A stretch of DNA of 64,000 nt from NCBI GenBank assembly GCA_032718475.1, contig JAUCBJ010006360.1, forward strand, positions 1-64,000, read 5' to 3'. The DNA is from Nemertoderma westbladi. Taxonomy: Eukaryota > Xenacoelomorpha > Nemertodermatida > Nemertodermatidae. Positions within the stretch are counted from its first letter, which is position 1, and each line of letters opens with the position of its first letter. The notes beneath the pieces are model-generated. The model saw nothing but the letters and a program-made list of their open reading frames with translations, was not told the DNA's origin and ran no database searches. Shown here in pieces: positions 11,150 to 22,095 of this stretch. The translations under genes were made by a program, and so were the position numbers.

Positions 11150-11840
11150 CATTAGCTATTAGGAATTCCACGATGTTTAAAGAACTCCGGTTACGTATCG
11201 CAACATGTAGAGGTGACTCACCCAGTGGGTAGCTGACCCACTGAGGAGCCGAAGTTAGAGACAAACCTTCACCGAACAGTCGCACCAGTTCTAGAATATT
11301 CGACTCCCTAATAGCACATTCTAATGGCCCAACTGAAGATCCCGAACTATCTCGACTCGACTTAACTACGAATAATTTCTGAATATATTTGCTCCTGATA
11401 TAATCCCCACGCGTCTCCATACTGCTACTCTTAGTTGGCTTCACGATGGGGTCTAGAATATTTTCTTCGAAAATACCGTTTATTAGCTGGTTGCCCAGGG
11501 TTATGGCTAACAGGAGTTCGGCCGTGCCCAGGTTATCAAGGTCGAGTGAACGCACTCGCGAGTACTGAACCCCGAGTTCTCGGTGAACCCCAGAGCACTC
11601 GATACAGAGTAGAATCCCGAGGTTGGTGGATAACCATGTGGGATCCTCTGTGTCGCAGTCCGCACACACCTGGTTGCCTGGCAACCGACGGACCTGGGCC
11701 ACTATGGTCTTGGTTAGTTCCCGAAGGACTGTGGCCCCTCCTACATCTGTTTCTGGACATTCGAACACGGCATTCAGGGCGTCCTGCTTGCTGTTGTTGA
11801 TCACGGATACCCAGGCCTCCATATCGTCCTCATCAGCAGC
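11150..11840 (-). CDS. ASAP: ASAP exon: end of PH, ArfGAP domain, first ankyrin (copy A)
   Basis: Catalytic exon of 230 codons plus one base. It starts after TTTACAG with AADEDDMEAW, whose Trp is the conserved tryptophan of the PH C-terminal helix. Next is the ArfGAP zinc finger, CADC at exon residues 59-62 and CIEC at 79-82 (CX2CX16CX2C), followed by SGVHRELG, with the presumed arginine finger at residue 87. All key residues are present. The family's DPTWLSTNLGIL signature is intact. The last part (HVAIRNRSSLNIVEFLIANG) begins the ankyrin block. The donor is GTAAGT, phase 1, joining the next exon as G|GT. The protein frame is identical in copy B. It would promote GTP hydrolysis on Arf proteins. 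Confidence 0.95.
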
Positions 11841-12201
11841 CTGTAAACAAATTATTTAAGTAATTAATTCAGACAGAGTTACTAATTATTTATTAACGTT
11901 AAAGATGCAAGGATTAAATAATTCAACAAAGACTGCGACATTATAATCATTCAATCTATATTCACACCTACTAATAGGTTAACAATTTACGATTGTCGGA
12001 ATCATGTTTGTTTAGGTCAACTTTGAAACCTTGACGGATATTATTGATGTAATTAGTTGTTTGAACGAACTGTCACTAAATTATCAACATATCATGGTCT
12101 ACATTTATCTTGAAGCTTGAACATAATGTTATACAATGTAAAACACAAAGGTTAGAACCTATTTTTATGTTTTTATATCCAACACTTTAAAGCTTTTCTT
12201 T

Positions 12202-14762
12202 GGGATTGAAGTGGGACCGGATTGAAGTGGGACCGGATTGAAGTGGGACCGGTTTGAAGTGGGACCGGATTGAAGTGGGACCGGTTTGAAGTGGGACCGG
12301 ATTGAAGTGGGACCGGATTGAAGTTGGACCGGATTGAAGTGGGACCGGTTTGAAGTGGGACCGGTTTGAAGTGGGACCGGATTGAAGTGGGACCGGATTG
12401 AAGTGGGACCGGATTGAAGTGGGACCGGTTTGAAGTGGGACCGGATTGAAGTGGGACCGGATTGAAGTGGGACCGGATTGAAGTTGGATCGGATTGAAGT
12501 GGGACCGGATTGAAGTGGGACCGGTTTGAAGTGGGACCGGATTGAAGTGGGACCGGATTGAAGTTGGACCGGATTGAAGTGGGACCGGATTGAAGTGGGA
12601 CCAGATTGAAGTGGGACCGGATTGAAGTGGGACCGGATTGAAGTGGGACCGGATTGAAGTGGGACCGGATTGAAGTGGGACCGGATTGAAGTGGGACCGG
12701 ATTGAAGTTGGATCGGATTGAAGTGGGACCGGATTAAAGTGGGACCGGATTGAAGTGGGACCGGATTGAAGTTGGATCGGATTGAAGTGGGACCGGACCG
12801 GATTGAAGTGGGACCGGATTGAAGTGGGACCGGATTGAAGTTGGATCGGATTGAAGTGGGACCGGATTGAAGTGGGACCGGATTGACGTGGGACCGGATT
12901 GAAGTGGGACCGGATTGAAGTGGGACCGGATTGAAGTTGGATCGGATTGAAGTGGGACCGGATTGAAGTGGGACCGGATTGACGTGGGACCGGATTGAAG
13001 TTGGATCGGATTGAAGTGGGACCGGACCGGATTGAAGTGGGACCGGATTGAAGTGGGACCGGATTGAAGTTGGATCGGATTGAAGTGGGACCGGATTGAC
13101 GTGGGACCGGATTGAAGTGGGACCGGATTGACGTGGGACCGGATTGACGTGGGACCGGATTGAAGTGGGACCGGATTGAAGTGGGACCGGATTGAAGTTG
13201 GATCGGATTGAAGTTGGATCGGATTGAAGTGGGACCGGATTGAAGTTGGATCGGATTGAAGTTGGATCGGATTGAAGTGGGACCGGATTGAAGTGGGACC
13301 GGATTGAAGTGGGACCGGATTGAAGTTGGATCGGATTGAAGTGGGGCCGGACCGGATTGAAGTGGGACCGGATTGAAGTGGGACCGGATTGAAGTTGGAT
13401 CGGATTGAAGTGGGACCGGATTGAAGTGGGACCGGATTGACGTGGGACCGGATTGAAGTGGGACCGGATTGAAGTGGGACCGGATTGAAGTTGGATCGGA
13501 TTGAAGTTGGATCGGATTGAAGTGGGACCGGATTGAAGTGGGACCGGATTGAAGTGGGACCGGATTGAAGTTGGATCGGATTGAAGTGGGACCGGATTGA
13601 AGTGGGACCGGATTGAAGTGGGACCGGATTGAAGTTGGATCGGATTGAAGTGGGACCGGATTGAAGTTGGATCGGATTGAAGTGGGACCGGATTGAAGTG
13701 GGACCGGATTGAAGTGGGACCGGATTGAAGTTGGATCGGATTGAAGTTGGACCGGATTGAAGTGGGACCGGATTGAAGTGGGACCGGATTGAAGTGGGAC
13801 CGGTTTGAAGTGGGACCGGATTGAAGTTGGATCGGATTGAAGTGGGACCGGATTGAAGTTGGATCGGATAGAAGTGGGACCGGATTGAAGTGGGACCGGA
13901 TTGAAGTTGGACGGGATTGAAGTGGGACCGGATTGAAGTTGGATCGGATTGAAGTGGGACCGGATTGAAGTGGGACCGGATTGAAGTGGGACCGGATTGA
14001 AGTTGGATCGGATTGAAGTGGGACCGGATTGAAGTGGGACCGGATTGAAGTGGGACCGGATTGAAGTTGGATCGGATTGAAGTGGGACCGGATTGAAGTG
14101 GGACCGGATTGAAGTGGGACCGGATTGAAGTTGGATCGGATTGAAGTGGGACCGGATTGAAGTTGGATCGGATTGAAGTGGGACCGGAATGAAGTGGGAC
14201 CGGATAGAAGTGGGACCGGATTGAAGTGGGACCGGATTGAAGTTGGATCGGATAGAAGTGGGACCGGATTGAAGTGGGACCGGATTGAAGTTGGACCGGA
14301 TTGAAGTGGGACCGGATTGAAGTGGGACCGGATTGAAGTGGGACCGGATTGAAGTGGGACCGGATTGAAGTGGGACCGGATTGAAGTTGGATCGGATTGA
14401 AGTGGGACCGGATTGAAGTGGGACCGGATTGAAGTGGGACCGGTTTGAAGTGGGACCGGATTGAAGTGGGACCGGATTGAAGTGGGACCGGATTGAAGTT
14501 GGATCGGATAGAAGTGGGACCGGATTGAAGTGGGACCGGATTGAAGTGGGACCGGATTGAAGTTGGATCGGATTGAAGTGGGACCGGATTGAAGTGGGAC
14601 CGGATTGAAGTGGGACCGGATTGAAGTTGGATCGGATTGAAGTGGGACCGGATTGAAGTGGGACCGGATTGAAGTGGGACCGGATTGAAGTGGGACCGGA
14701 TTGAAGTGGGACCGGATTGAAGTGGGACCGGATTGAAGTGGGACCGGATTGAAGTGGGACCA
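12202..14762. repeat. 16-bp minisatellite, about 160 units (A)
   Basis: Unit ATTGAAGTGGGACCGG with recurring variants (GTTGGATCGG, CGTGGGACC, GGTTTGAAG, GATAGAAG). Some junctions carry an extra ACCGG. Because 16 is not a multiple of 3 and no unit supplies a minus-strand stop, all three minus frames stay open for up to 880 codons with the same 16-residue period. These are not genes. It sits in the intron between the PH and ArfGAP exons. The copy B array is 75 bp longer. Confidence 0.97.
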
Positions 14763-15171
14763 TGACAACACAAAAGGCGATTCAGAAAGTATCATTTTTG
14801 CAATTGGCTTTAAGGGCAAATACTAGTACCGAAAAGGCCGGCAACAGGCTACAGCCAATCATTGGCATTCTAAAACTCAACTCGGATAGACTAGTTGAAT
14901 TTCGTTAAACTGAAAAGGAGTGAAAGAAGCGGTGTTTTCCGCTTACTTTATTTTTTATCGAATAGTCCTATTTATTATTATATTTTTCTATACTCACTCA
15001 TTTATTTTATAAATAAAATATTTCGCAGTTTTACTACTGGGGAGTTTAATGAATATCGTGCGCCGTCCCACTCACGCCAGGCTTTCCGGCCATGTGTAGT
15101 TATAATTAATAATAAAATTGTAGTAATAAAAAAGGTGTTGTCCTTCCTTGCCGAACATCCGTACAACAGAC

Positions 15172-15423
15172 CTGGAACCTATAGATTCGAGTCATTGTTC
15201 CCGGTATTACATCAAATGATTTCGAATCATCTAGGGGATTTACTTTAGATGTCAATAGATTTATCTTAGTGGGTGGTTTCGTTGAATTATTGGGCTGCTG
15301 TATCAGTAGATATCCCCCGTAGATGGTACACATTCGGCGTTGCCACACTTTACGAAGACCACCTTCGCTGCGTTTCAATAAAGTTCCAGACTTCTCACTT
15401 CCATACTTCCGATTGCCTTGTTC
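15172..15423 (-). CDS. ASAP: ASAP PH-domain exon (copy A)
   Basis: 84 codons, phase 0 at both ends. It opens after GTTTTAG with EQGNRKYGSEKSG and continues through LLKRSEGGLRKVWQRRMC, KINLLTSKVN, KSFDVIPG and IYRFQ, which is the ASAP-type PH domain. The domain is completed by the Trp in the following exon. In this family the PH binds phosphoinositides and activates the ArfGAP. The donor reads CAG|GTCTGT, weaker than usual, and is the same in both copies. The exon lies only about 200 bp from the duplication border at 15625, so copy A keeps this exon but not the BAR-end exon that should precede it. Confidence 0.92.
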
Positions 15424-15625
15424 CTAAAACGATGAAATTTGAAATAATTATTCGAGACAATTATATTCATACAAACATAAAAAATACTAATAACCATATA
15501 ATATTTTATTTCATGTCGGAGTGAAATATGCTGTGAAATAAAGAGAACTCAATAATGGGCTATGGGATGGGCTGTTATAATAATAAAAACAATAAAAAAA
15601 TAAATAATCAAATAAATAGAAAAAT

Positions 15626-15912
15626 TTCTGATAGTTGATTTGGATTCGAGTTCATTGTTGCTGCATGCGTTCTGGTAACATCAATAGTTTGTAGAATGCT
15701 GTACTGTAAATCGACATTGTTGATGCGATACGTTATGACCATCCACATCATATTGGTGTTGTTGTTGTACTGTCTTGAAATTTTCTCTGATTCGTTGAAA
15801 TCCATCATTGGATCTCACTGGGTGGCATCTCCATCCAGCGTCTGCCACTTCAAACGGGCTCCTTCTTTCATTGTTGAACAATATCATGTGATCGTAGTTG
15901 ATGATCTTCTAA
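15626..15912. other. Unique sequence after duplication border
   Basis: First sequence not shared with copy B. Short frames exist on both strands but none is recognisable or supported by splice sites. Its last bases run into the 36-bp array without a visible boundary element. Confidence 0.4.
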
Positions 15913-17079
15913 CTCCTCGTTAATACAGTGTCACATAGACTATGCTTGCTCCTCGTTAATACAGTGTCACATCGACTATGCTTGCTTGCTCCTTGTTAAT
16001 ACAGTGTCACATAGACTATGCTTGCTCCTCGTTAATACAGTGTCACATAGACTATGCTTGCTCCTCGTTAATACAGTGTCACATAGACTATGCTTGCTCC
16101 TCGTTAATACAGTGTCACATAGACTATGCTTGCTCCTCGTTAATACAGTGTCACATAGACTATGCTTGCTCCTCGTTAATACAGTGTCACATCGACTATG
16201 CTTGCTTGCTCCTTGTTAATACAGTGTCACATAGACTATGCTTGCTCCTCGTTAATATAGTGTCACATAGACTATGCTTGATCCTCGTTAATACAGTGTC
16301 ACATAGACTATGCTTGCTCCTCGTTAATATAGTGTCACATAGACTATGCTTGATCCTCGTTAATACAGTGTCACATAGACTATACTTGCTCCTCGTTAAT
16401 ACAGTGTCACATAGACTATGCTTGCTCCTCGTTAATATAGTGTCACATAGACTATGCTTGATCCTCGTTAATACAGTGTCACATAGACTATACTTGCTCC
16501 TCGTTAATATAGTGTCACATAGACTATGCTTGCTCCTCGTTAATACAGTGTCACATAGACTATACTTGCTCCTCGTTAATATAGTGTCACATAGACTATG
16601 CTTGCTCCTCGTTAATACAGTGTCACATAGACTATACTTGCTCCTCGTTAATACAGTGTCACATAGACTATACTTGCTCCTCGTTAATATAGTGTCACAT
16701 AGACTATGCTTGCTCCTCGTTAATACAGTGTCACATAGACTATACTTGCTCCTCGTTAATACAGTGTCACATAGACTATGCTTGCTCCTCGTTAATACAG
16801 TGTCACATAGACTATGCTTGATCCTCGTTAATACAGTGTCACATAGACTATGCTTGCTCCTCATTAATACAGTGTCACATAGACTATACTTGCTCCTCGT
16901 TAATACAGTGTCACATAAACTATGCTTGTTCCTCGTTAATACAGTGTCACATAGACTATGCTTGCTCCTCGTTAATACAGTGTCACATAGACTATGCTTG
17001 CTCCTCGTTAATACAGTGTCACATAGACTATGCTTGCTTGCTCCTTGTTAATACAGTGTCACATATACTATACTTGCTC
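15913..17079. repeat. 36-bp minisatellite, about 32 units
   Basis: Units contain CTCCTCGTTAATACAGTG then TCACATAGACTATGCTTG. Three units are 4 bp longer (CTTGCTTG at about 15980, 16200 and 17035). Most variation is C/T in AATA(C/T)AG and G/A in TAT(G/A)CTTG, arranged in higher-order runs. Since 36 is divisible by 3, long frames with a 12-residue period appear on both strands. They show no signal peptide, splice site or flanking coding sequence and are taken as by-products. Confidence 0.95.
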
Positions 17080-17267
17080 TTCTTTGAATGAAGGCTTATC
17101 CAAGCAGCAGCGTAAATATGAACTACTACAGTAGTAGCTCTGAATAAATTTCGTTAATACGTTGGCAAATAAGAGATTATCATAAGTCATGTTTACATGA
17201 GCTACAATTCACATAATTTCCACACAATTTCATACGTTCGTCCTGGCCATTCGGCCCCACACACCCA

Positions 17268-18787
17268 GGACGAAGGTCCGAATGGGACTAAGGTCCGAAT
17301 GGGGCTAAGGTCCGACCATGACGAAGGTTCGAATGGGACGAAGGTCCGAATGGGACGAAGGTCAGAATGGGACTAAGGTCCGAATGGGCCTAAGGTCCGA
17401 ATGGGACGAAGGTTCGAATGGGACGAAGGTCCGAATGGGACGAAGGTCAGAATGGGACGAAGGTCCGAATGGGACGAAGGTCCGAAAGGGACGAAGGTCC
17501 GAATGGGACGAATGTCCGAATGGGACGAAGGTCCGAATGGGACGAAGGTTCGAATGGGACGAAGGTCCGAATGGGACGAAGGTCTGAATGGGACGAAGGT
17601 CCGAATGGGACGGAGGTCAGAATGGGCCTAAGGTCCGACCAGAACGAAGGTCCGAATGGGACTAAGGTCCGAATGGGACTAAGGTCCGAATGGGACGAAG
17701 GTCCGAATGGGACGAAGATCCGAATGGGACGAAGGTCCGAATGGGACGAAGGTCCGAATGGGACGAAGGTCCGAATGGGACTAAGGTCCGAATGGGACTA
17801 AGGTCCGAATGGGACTAAGGTCCGAATGGGACTAAGGTCCGAATGGGCCTAAGGTCGGAATGGGCCTAAGGTCCGAATGGGCCTAAGGTCCGAATGGGAC
17901 TAAGGTCCGAATGGGCCTAAGGTCAGAATGGGACGAAGGTCCGAATGGGACGGAGGTCCGAATGGGACGGAGGTCCGAAAGGGACGAAGGTCCGAATGGG
18001 ACGGAGGTCCGAAAGGGACGAAGGTCCGAATGGGACGAATGTCCGAATGGGACGAAGGTCCGAATGGGACGAAGGTTCGAATGGGACGAAGGTCCGAATG
18101 GGACGAAGGTCTGAATGGGACGAAGGCCCGAATGGGACGGAGGTCAGAATGGGACGAAGGTCTGAATGGGACGAAGGACCGGATGGGACGAAGGTCCGAA
18201 TGGGACGAAGGTCCGAATGGGACTAAGGTCCGAATGGGACTAAGGTCCGAATGGGACGAAGGTTCGAATGGGACGAAGGTCCGAATGGGACGAAGGTCCG
18301 AATGGGACGAAGGTCAGAATGGGACGAAGGTCCGAATGGGACGAAAGTCCGGATGGGACGAAGGTCCGAATGAGACGAAGGTCTGAATGGGACGAAGGAC
18401 CGGATGGGACGAAGGTCCGAATGGGACGAAGGTCCGAATGGGACGAAGGTCCGAAAGGGACGAAGGTCCGAATGGGACGAAGGTTAGAATGGGACGAAGG
18501 TCCGAATGGGACGAAAGTCCGGATGGGACGAAGGTCCGAATGAGACGAAGGTCTGAATGGGACGAAGGACCGGATGGGACGAAGGTCCGAATGGGACGAA
18601 GGTCCGAATGGGACGAAGGTCAGAATGGGACGAAGGTCCGAATGGGACGAAAGTCCGGATGGGACGAAGGTCCGAATGGGACGAAGGTCCGAAAAAAAGC
18701 GACCCAGACTGCCACTTTATTTCGGACCTTCGTCTCATTCGGACCTTCGTTTCATTCGGACTCTCGTCTCATTCGGACCTTCGACCC
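17268..18787. repeat. 17-bp minisatellite with inverted end
   Basis: About 84 direct units of GAATGGGACGAAGGTCC run from 17268 to 18692. After a 27-bp break, four inverted units (TTCGGACCTTCGTCTCA type) occupy 18720-18787. To the left, 17236-17262 holds an inverted-looking TTCGTCCTGGCCATTCGG. The whole is therefore a foldback whose left side has been amplified greatly. Frames with a 17-residue period are open but not genes. Confidence 0.93.
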
Positions 18788-19400
18788 AAGACCACCATTA
18801 TTGCCTATACCCAACACCCAATATATCACAAGACTATACAATATAATATCACTACATTATATACTGATGTTGATGTAACCAACATAAAAGAACTCGTGCT
18901 GTGCAACACAAACAGCTGCTTTCGGAAGCTCTGAAGGAATCATCTATAGGAATCGATTACCAACTTCCCGCTTTATAATTTATGTAATATTCTAATGTGA
19001 TTCGTTCAGTTGTAAGCAATACATACACATACAGTATTTATTCAACAATTATTGAAATAAATTCATAATTATTGTAAATTACTAACAATAGATTTGCTAT
19101 ACTGTATCTATTTTATCTTCAAGCATTCACTCTTTTAATTTAGAGAGAACCAATACATTAATTAACTATCTTATCTCAAAATATTTTTCTGTCTGACTTT
19201 GAATTAAATGAATTTGAGTTCTGGACAAAATCATATTAAAATATTCTACATAGTTATGTACTGTTCATCAAAGTGTCAGGATTTTTTTAATATTTCGTCA
19301 ATTTTCAAAACCTATTTCATTCGTCTGATTGATATGATGTCGCATCTTAAAACTCTCATTTCACCAAAGTCAAAACACACAATAACCTAGAATATACTTT
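18788..19400. other. AT-rich unique sequence, nothing recognised
   Basis: No frame above 60 codons with credible composition, no repeat structure seen. Confidence 0.4.
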
Positions 19401-20385
19401 CGTTATTCAGGTACCTTCCTACCCCCTCCCCCCCCCCCAAAAAAAATTTTTTTTTTCTACAAATCTTAATTTCAAATTTACAGAGATTATTTCACCTCCC
19501 TCCTCCTTGCTGGGAGAGCCAGAATTTTTATTTTTCCTTTTATTCTTTAGCTAGAAGCGTTCAAAATAAGATGTCTCCGCCGCTATTATACCAGTAGTAC
19601 TGCAGTATTCGTCAAACTTATAGTGTTGGTACCAATGGAAAGCTGGCCGTGCAATTTGATTGGGAAATATCTGAGTTATGGCATGTGGGGCGAGCCACGA
19701 AGTTGGCGGAGCCTTAGCGAATTGACACTGTTAGGGGGTGGGTCAATTTATGCAAATAGTTGTCGTCGTCGTCGTCGTCGTCGTTACGATTTTGACATGC
19801 TAATAACTTTGTCGGATTTAAAGCTGCCAAGTTGAAAATTTGTAGGTATCAATATGAGCAAAAGTTGAGATTTTTGAGAGACTTTCAGACACCATCAGTG
19901 CAATGGTCTCCCGCTAGAGGGCCACATGTCTAAACATTAAATGCCCTCCCATTTCTTTGCTTTTAATCCGTTTAAGCTGAAACTTGGCAGATATGTATTA
20001 GACCATTAGCTGTGACTTTCAAAGGAGGCGAATCCATCTGCAGTTCTCCAGTCTGCCGCTAGAGGGCCAAAGGTCTGAAAGTGAAAACAACTAACGACGA
20101 CAACTATTTGCATAAATTGACCCACCCCCTAACAGTGTCAATTCGCTAAGGCTTCGCCAACTTCGTGCTGCGCGAAGTCCCCACTTCGTGTATGGATATG
20201 GGCATTCTAATGTTACGCCTACATGTTTGCTTCAGCAAGAGGATATTTATTCTATTGAATAAAAATACCATGTTCTAGAACATTTTGTTTATTGTTGAGT
20301 GTACTACTCCGTTTCGAATTTCATGCAATCTAATTACGATTTGTAGAAAAATCTTGGGATGGGGGGTCTAGGTACCTGAATAACG
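19401..20385. mobile_element. Foldback element FB4
   Basis: The ends are inverted: CGTTATTCAGGTACCT, then a C-rich run and TTTTTCTACAAATC at the left (19401-19466), with the mirror image at about 20335-20385. A second, inner inverted pair is long and nearly perfect (19690-19788 against 20095-20172, containing CACTGTTAGGGGGTGGGTC and a (GTC)n run). No transposase is visible. The right end has been amplified into the 41-bp array. Confidence 0.75.
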
Positions 20386-20646
20386 ACACTACATCTTGGG
20401 GTGGGGGTCTAGGTACCTGAATAACGACACTACATCTTGGGGTGGGGGTCTAGGTACCTGAATAACGACACTACATCTTGGGATGGGGGTCTAGGTACCT
20501 TAATAACGACACTACATCTTGGGGTGGGGGTCTAGGTACCTGAATAACGACACTACAGTACATCTTGGGGTGGGGGTCTAGGTACCTGAATAACGACACT
20601 ACATCTTGGGGTGGGGGTCTAGGTACCTGAATAACGACACTACATT
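20351..20646. repeat. 41-bp minisatellite, 7 units, from FB4 end
   Basis: The unit contains ATCTTGGGGTGGGGGTCTAG and GTACCTGAATAACGACAC. The first unit is the right terminal inverted repeat of FB4 and the rest are near-identical tandem copies. The left end of FB4 has only a single copy. Confidence 0.9.
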
Positions 20647-21205
20647 CCAGGACATGGTGTATATGCTGGTAGGTAGGGTTTAAATGTAAACAAGTCGTTT
20701 TCCCATTTTCTGTCACTCAGAATTAAATGGAGGAAGATTTTTCAAGATGAAGAACTTCAAAATCAAGAGATCACACCACATTCTTAGTTCACCTGATATT
20801 GGGCGTAACACAAAATTAAAAATATCTAAAATATCTTCCGTATAGCCTCAAACTCTTTTCTATGTTTTGAATGCCTGTAAAATGGCCGGCCATTTTGTCA
20901 TAACCTCTTTCCATTGTGTCCATTAGTTACACCTTTACAGAATATTGCAACCAATGTGGAAGTGTTCCTGAGCGACCAATGACTAGGCCTTCTCGAACAG
21001 GATCCGACCACCCATCTCCTCTAACTTGATAACTTCTGAACGACGACAGCTTAAATAGGGCGCTCATATCATAGATGTAACAATATAATTTAATTTGCGC
21101 CCTTCAATCAACTCAGACGCTACGTTTATCATTGAAATGAAAACTAAACTCTAACTCATCGCTATCTTATCACCTCAATAATAATAATAATAATACTGAA
21201 GGTAG
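20647..21205. other. No feature recognised
   Basis: Unique sequence without long frames, ending in an (ATA)n run at 21178-21195. Confidence 0.35.
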
Positions 21206-21349
21206 CAGTATCCAATAAGTAGGCCTACAGTATATGCAGCACAGTATCCAATAAGTAGGCCTACAGTATATGCAGCACAGTATCCAATAAGTAGGCCAAC
21301 AGTATATGCAGCACAGTATCCAATAAGTAGGCCTACAGTATATGCAGCA
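21206..21349. repeat. 36-bp tandem repeat, 4 units
   Basis: Four almost identical units beginning CAGTATCCAATAAGTAGGCC and ending TATATGCAGCA; one unit has GGCCAAC for GGCCTAC. Confidence 0.95.
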
Positions 21350-22095
21350 CAGTAATTGAATTGCAATACAACAGTTCTGATATATAAGAACTAGTGGCGT
21401 GCAAGTACGCGGGATGTAAATCTTCACAACACTTCTAAACTGCACACAGCCATAATAAACATAAATAAACAAACAAACAATAAACAAAAAAAACACAATA
21501 AACGAACATAAATAAACATAATTTCAATTTGTAATCTAGAAACTCCCAGAATAATAATAATAATTTCTAAGAAATATTAGTTGTAGGCAATGTCAACTAT
21601 ATTCCATTACTACACAACACAGACTCAGACAGATACCACCAGCTGAAACAAAAATACCTACGATTCCCTCTCATGATTCTAATTACACCAATTATTGTAG
21701 TACTACAGTTCAAGGCCTACATTATTACTAAAATTCATTCACCTGGAATTAGTAATAAATACACATTCGCCCATACCTTGACTGAGAAGGCTGTTAGTGC
21801 CCGCGAGTCATACGTTAGTGCCCGCGAGTCGCGAGTCATTAGATTACGGCCAGATGCTGAGTGTAATGACGATTAAAAACGCAATTTTGTGAAATAAACT
21901 ACACAATAATGTGAAAATCAATATAATAATGTATAACATTGATTACATTATAAGCTGCTTAATAAAAGTATTCAAACTCTTAACAAGATATAAATCTAAA
22001 TAACTAATTTTTATATTGTAGTTTCCTTGTGTATTTTCTTGTAACTAATTTACGTAAGACGAATCTTTACAGCAACGAGATACACAACAACCATA

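Larger units (their letters stand above)
1..15625. repeat. Segmental duplication, copy A (ASAP 3' half and flanks)
   Basis: This stretch is repeated in the same orientation as copy B (29207-52113). Homology is continuous through the foldback arm, the truncated LINE, the last three ASAP exons, the SINE and the 16-bp minisatellite. It stops abruptly after position 15625, where copy B carries on with different AT-rich sequence. Its left end lies at or beyond the window edge. Coding differences are very few: I see one His/Pro change (base 7147 against 42496) and two silent changes in the last exon, and none in the ArfGAP exon. Copy A lacks the transposon insertions found in copy B. Confidence 0.95.

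Noticed and set aside
11435-11859. Plus-strand frames opposite the ArfGAP exon
   Set aside because: Shadow frames. The minus strand carries the conserved ArfGAP motifs and the splice sites.
12165-14819. Very long minus-strand frames over the 16-bp array
   Set aside because: All three frames read the same 16-residue period because the unit length is not divisible by 3 and lacks stops. They are by-products of the repeat, not proteins.
15978-17051. 357-codon plus-strand frame with a 12-residue period
   Set aside because: It comes from a 36-bp unit; the opposite strand is also open, and there is no start, splice or domain support.
19760-19785. (GTC)n run as a coding triplet repeat
   Set aside because: It lies in the inner inverted repeat of FB4 with stops nearby in all relevant frames.
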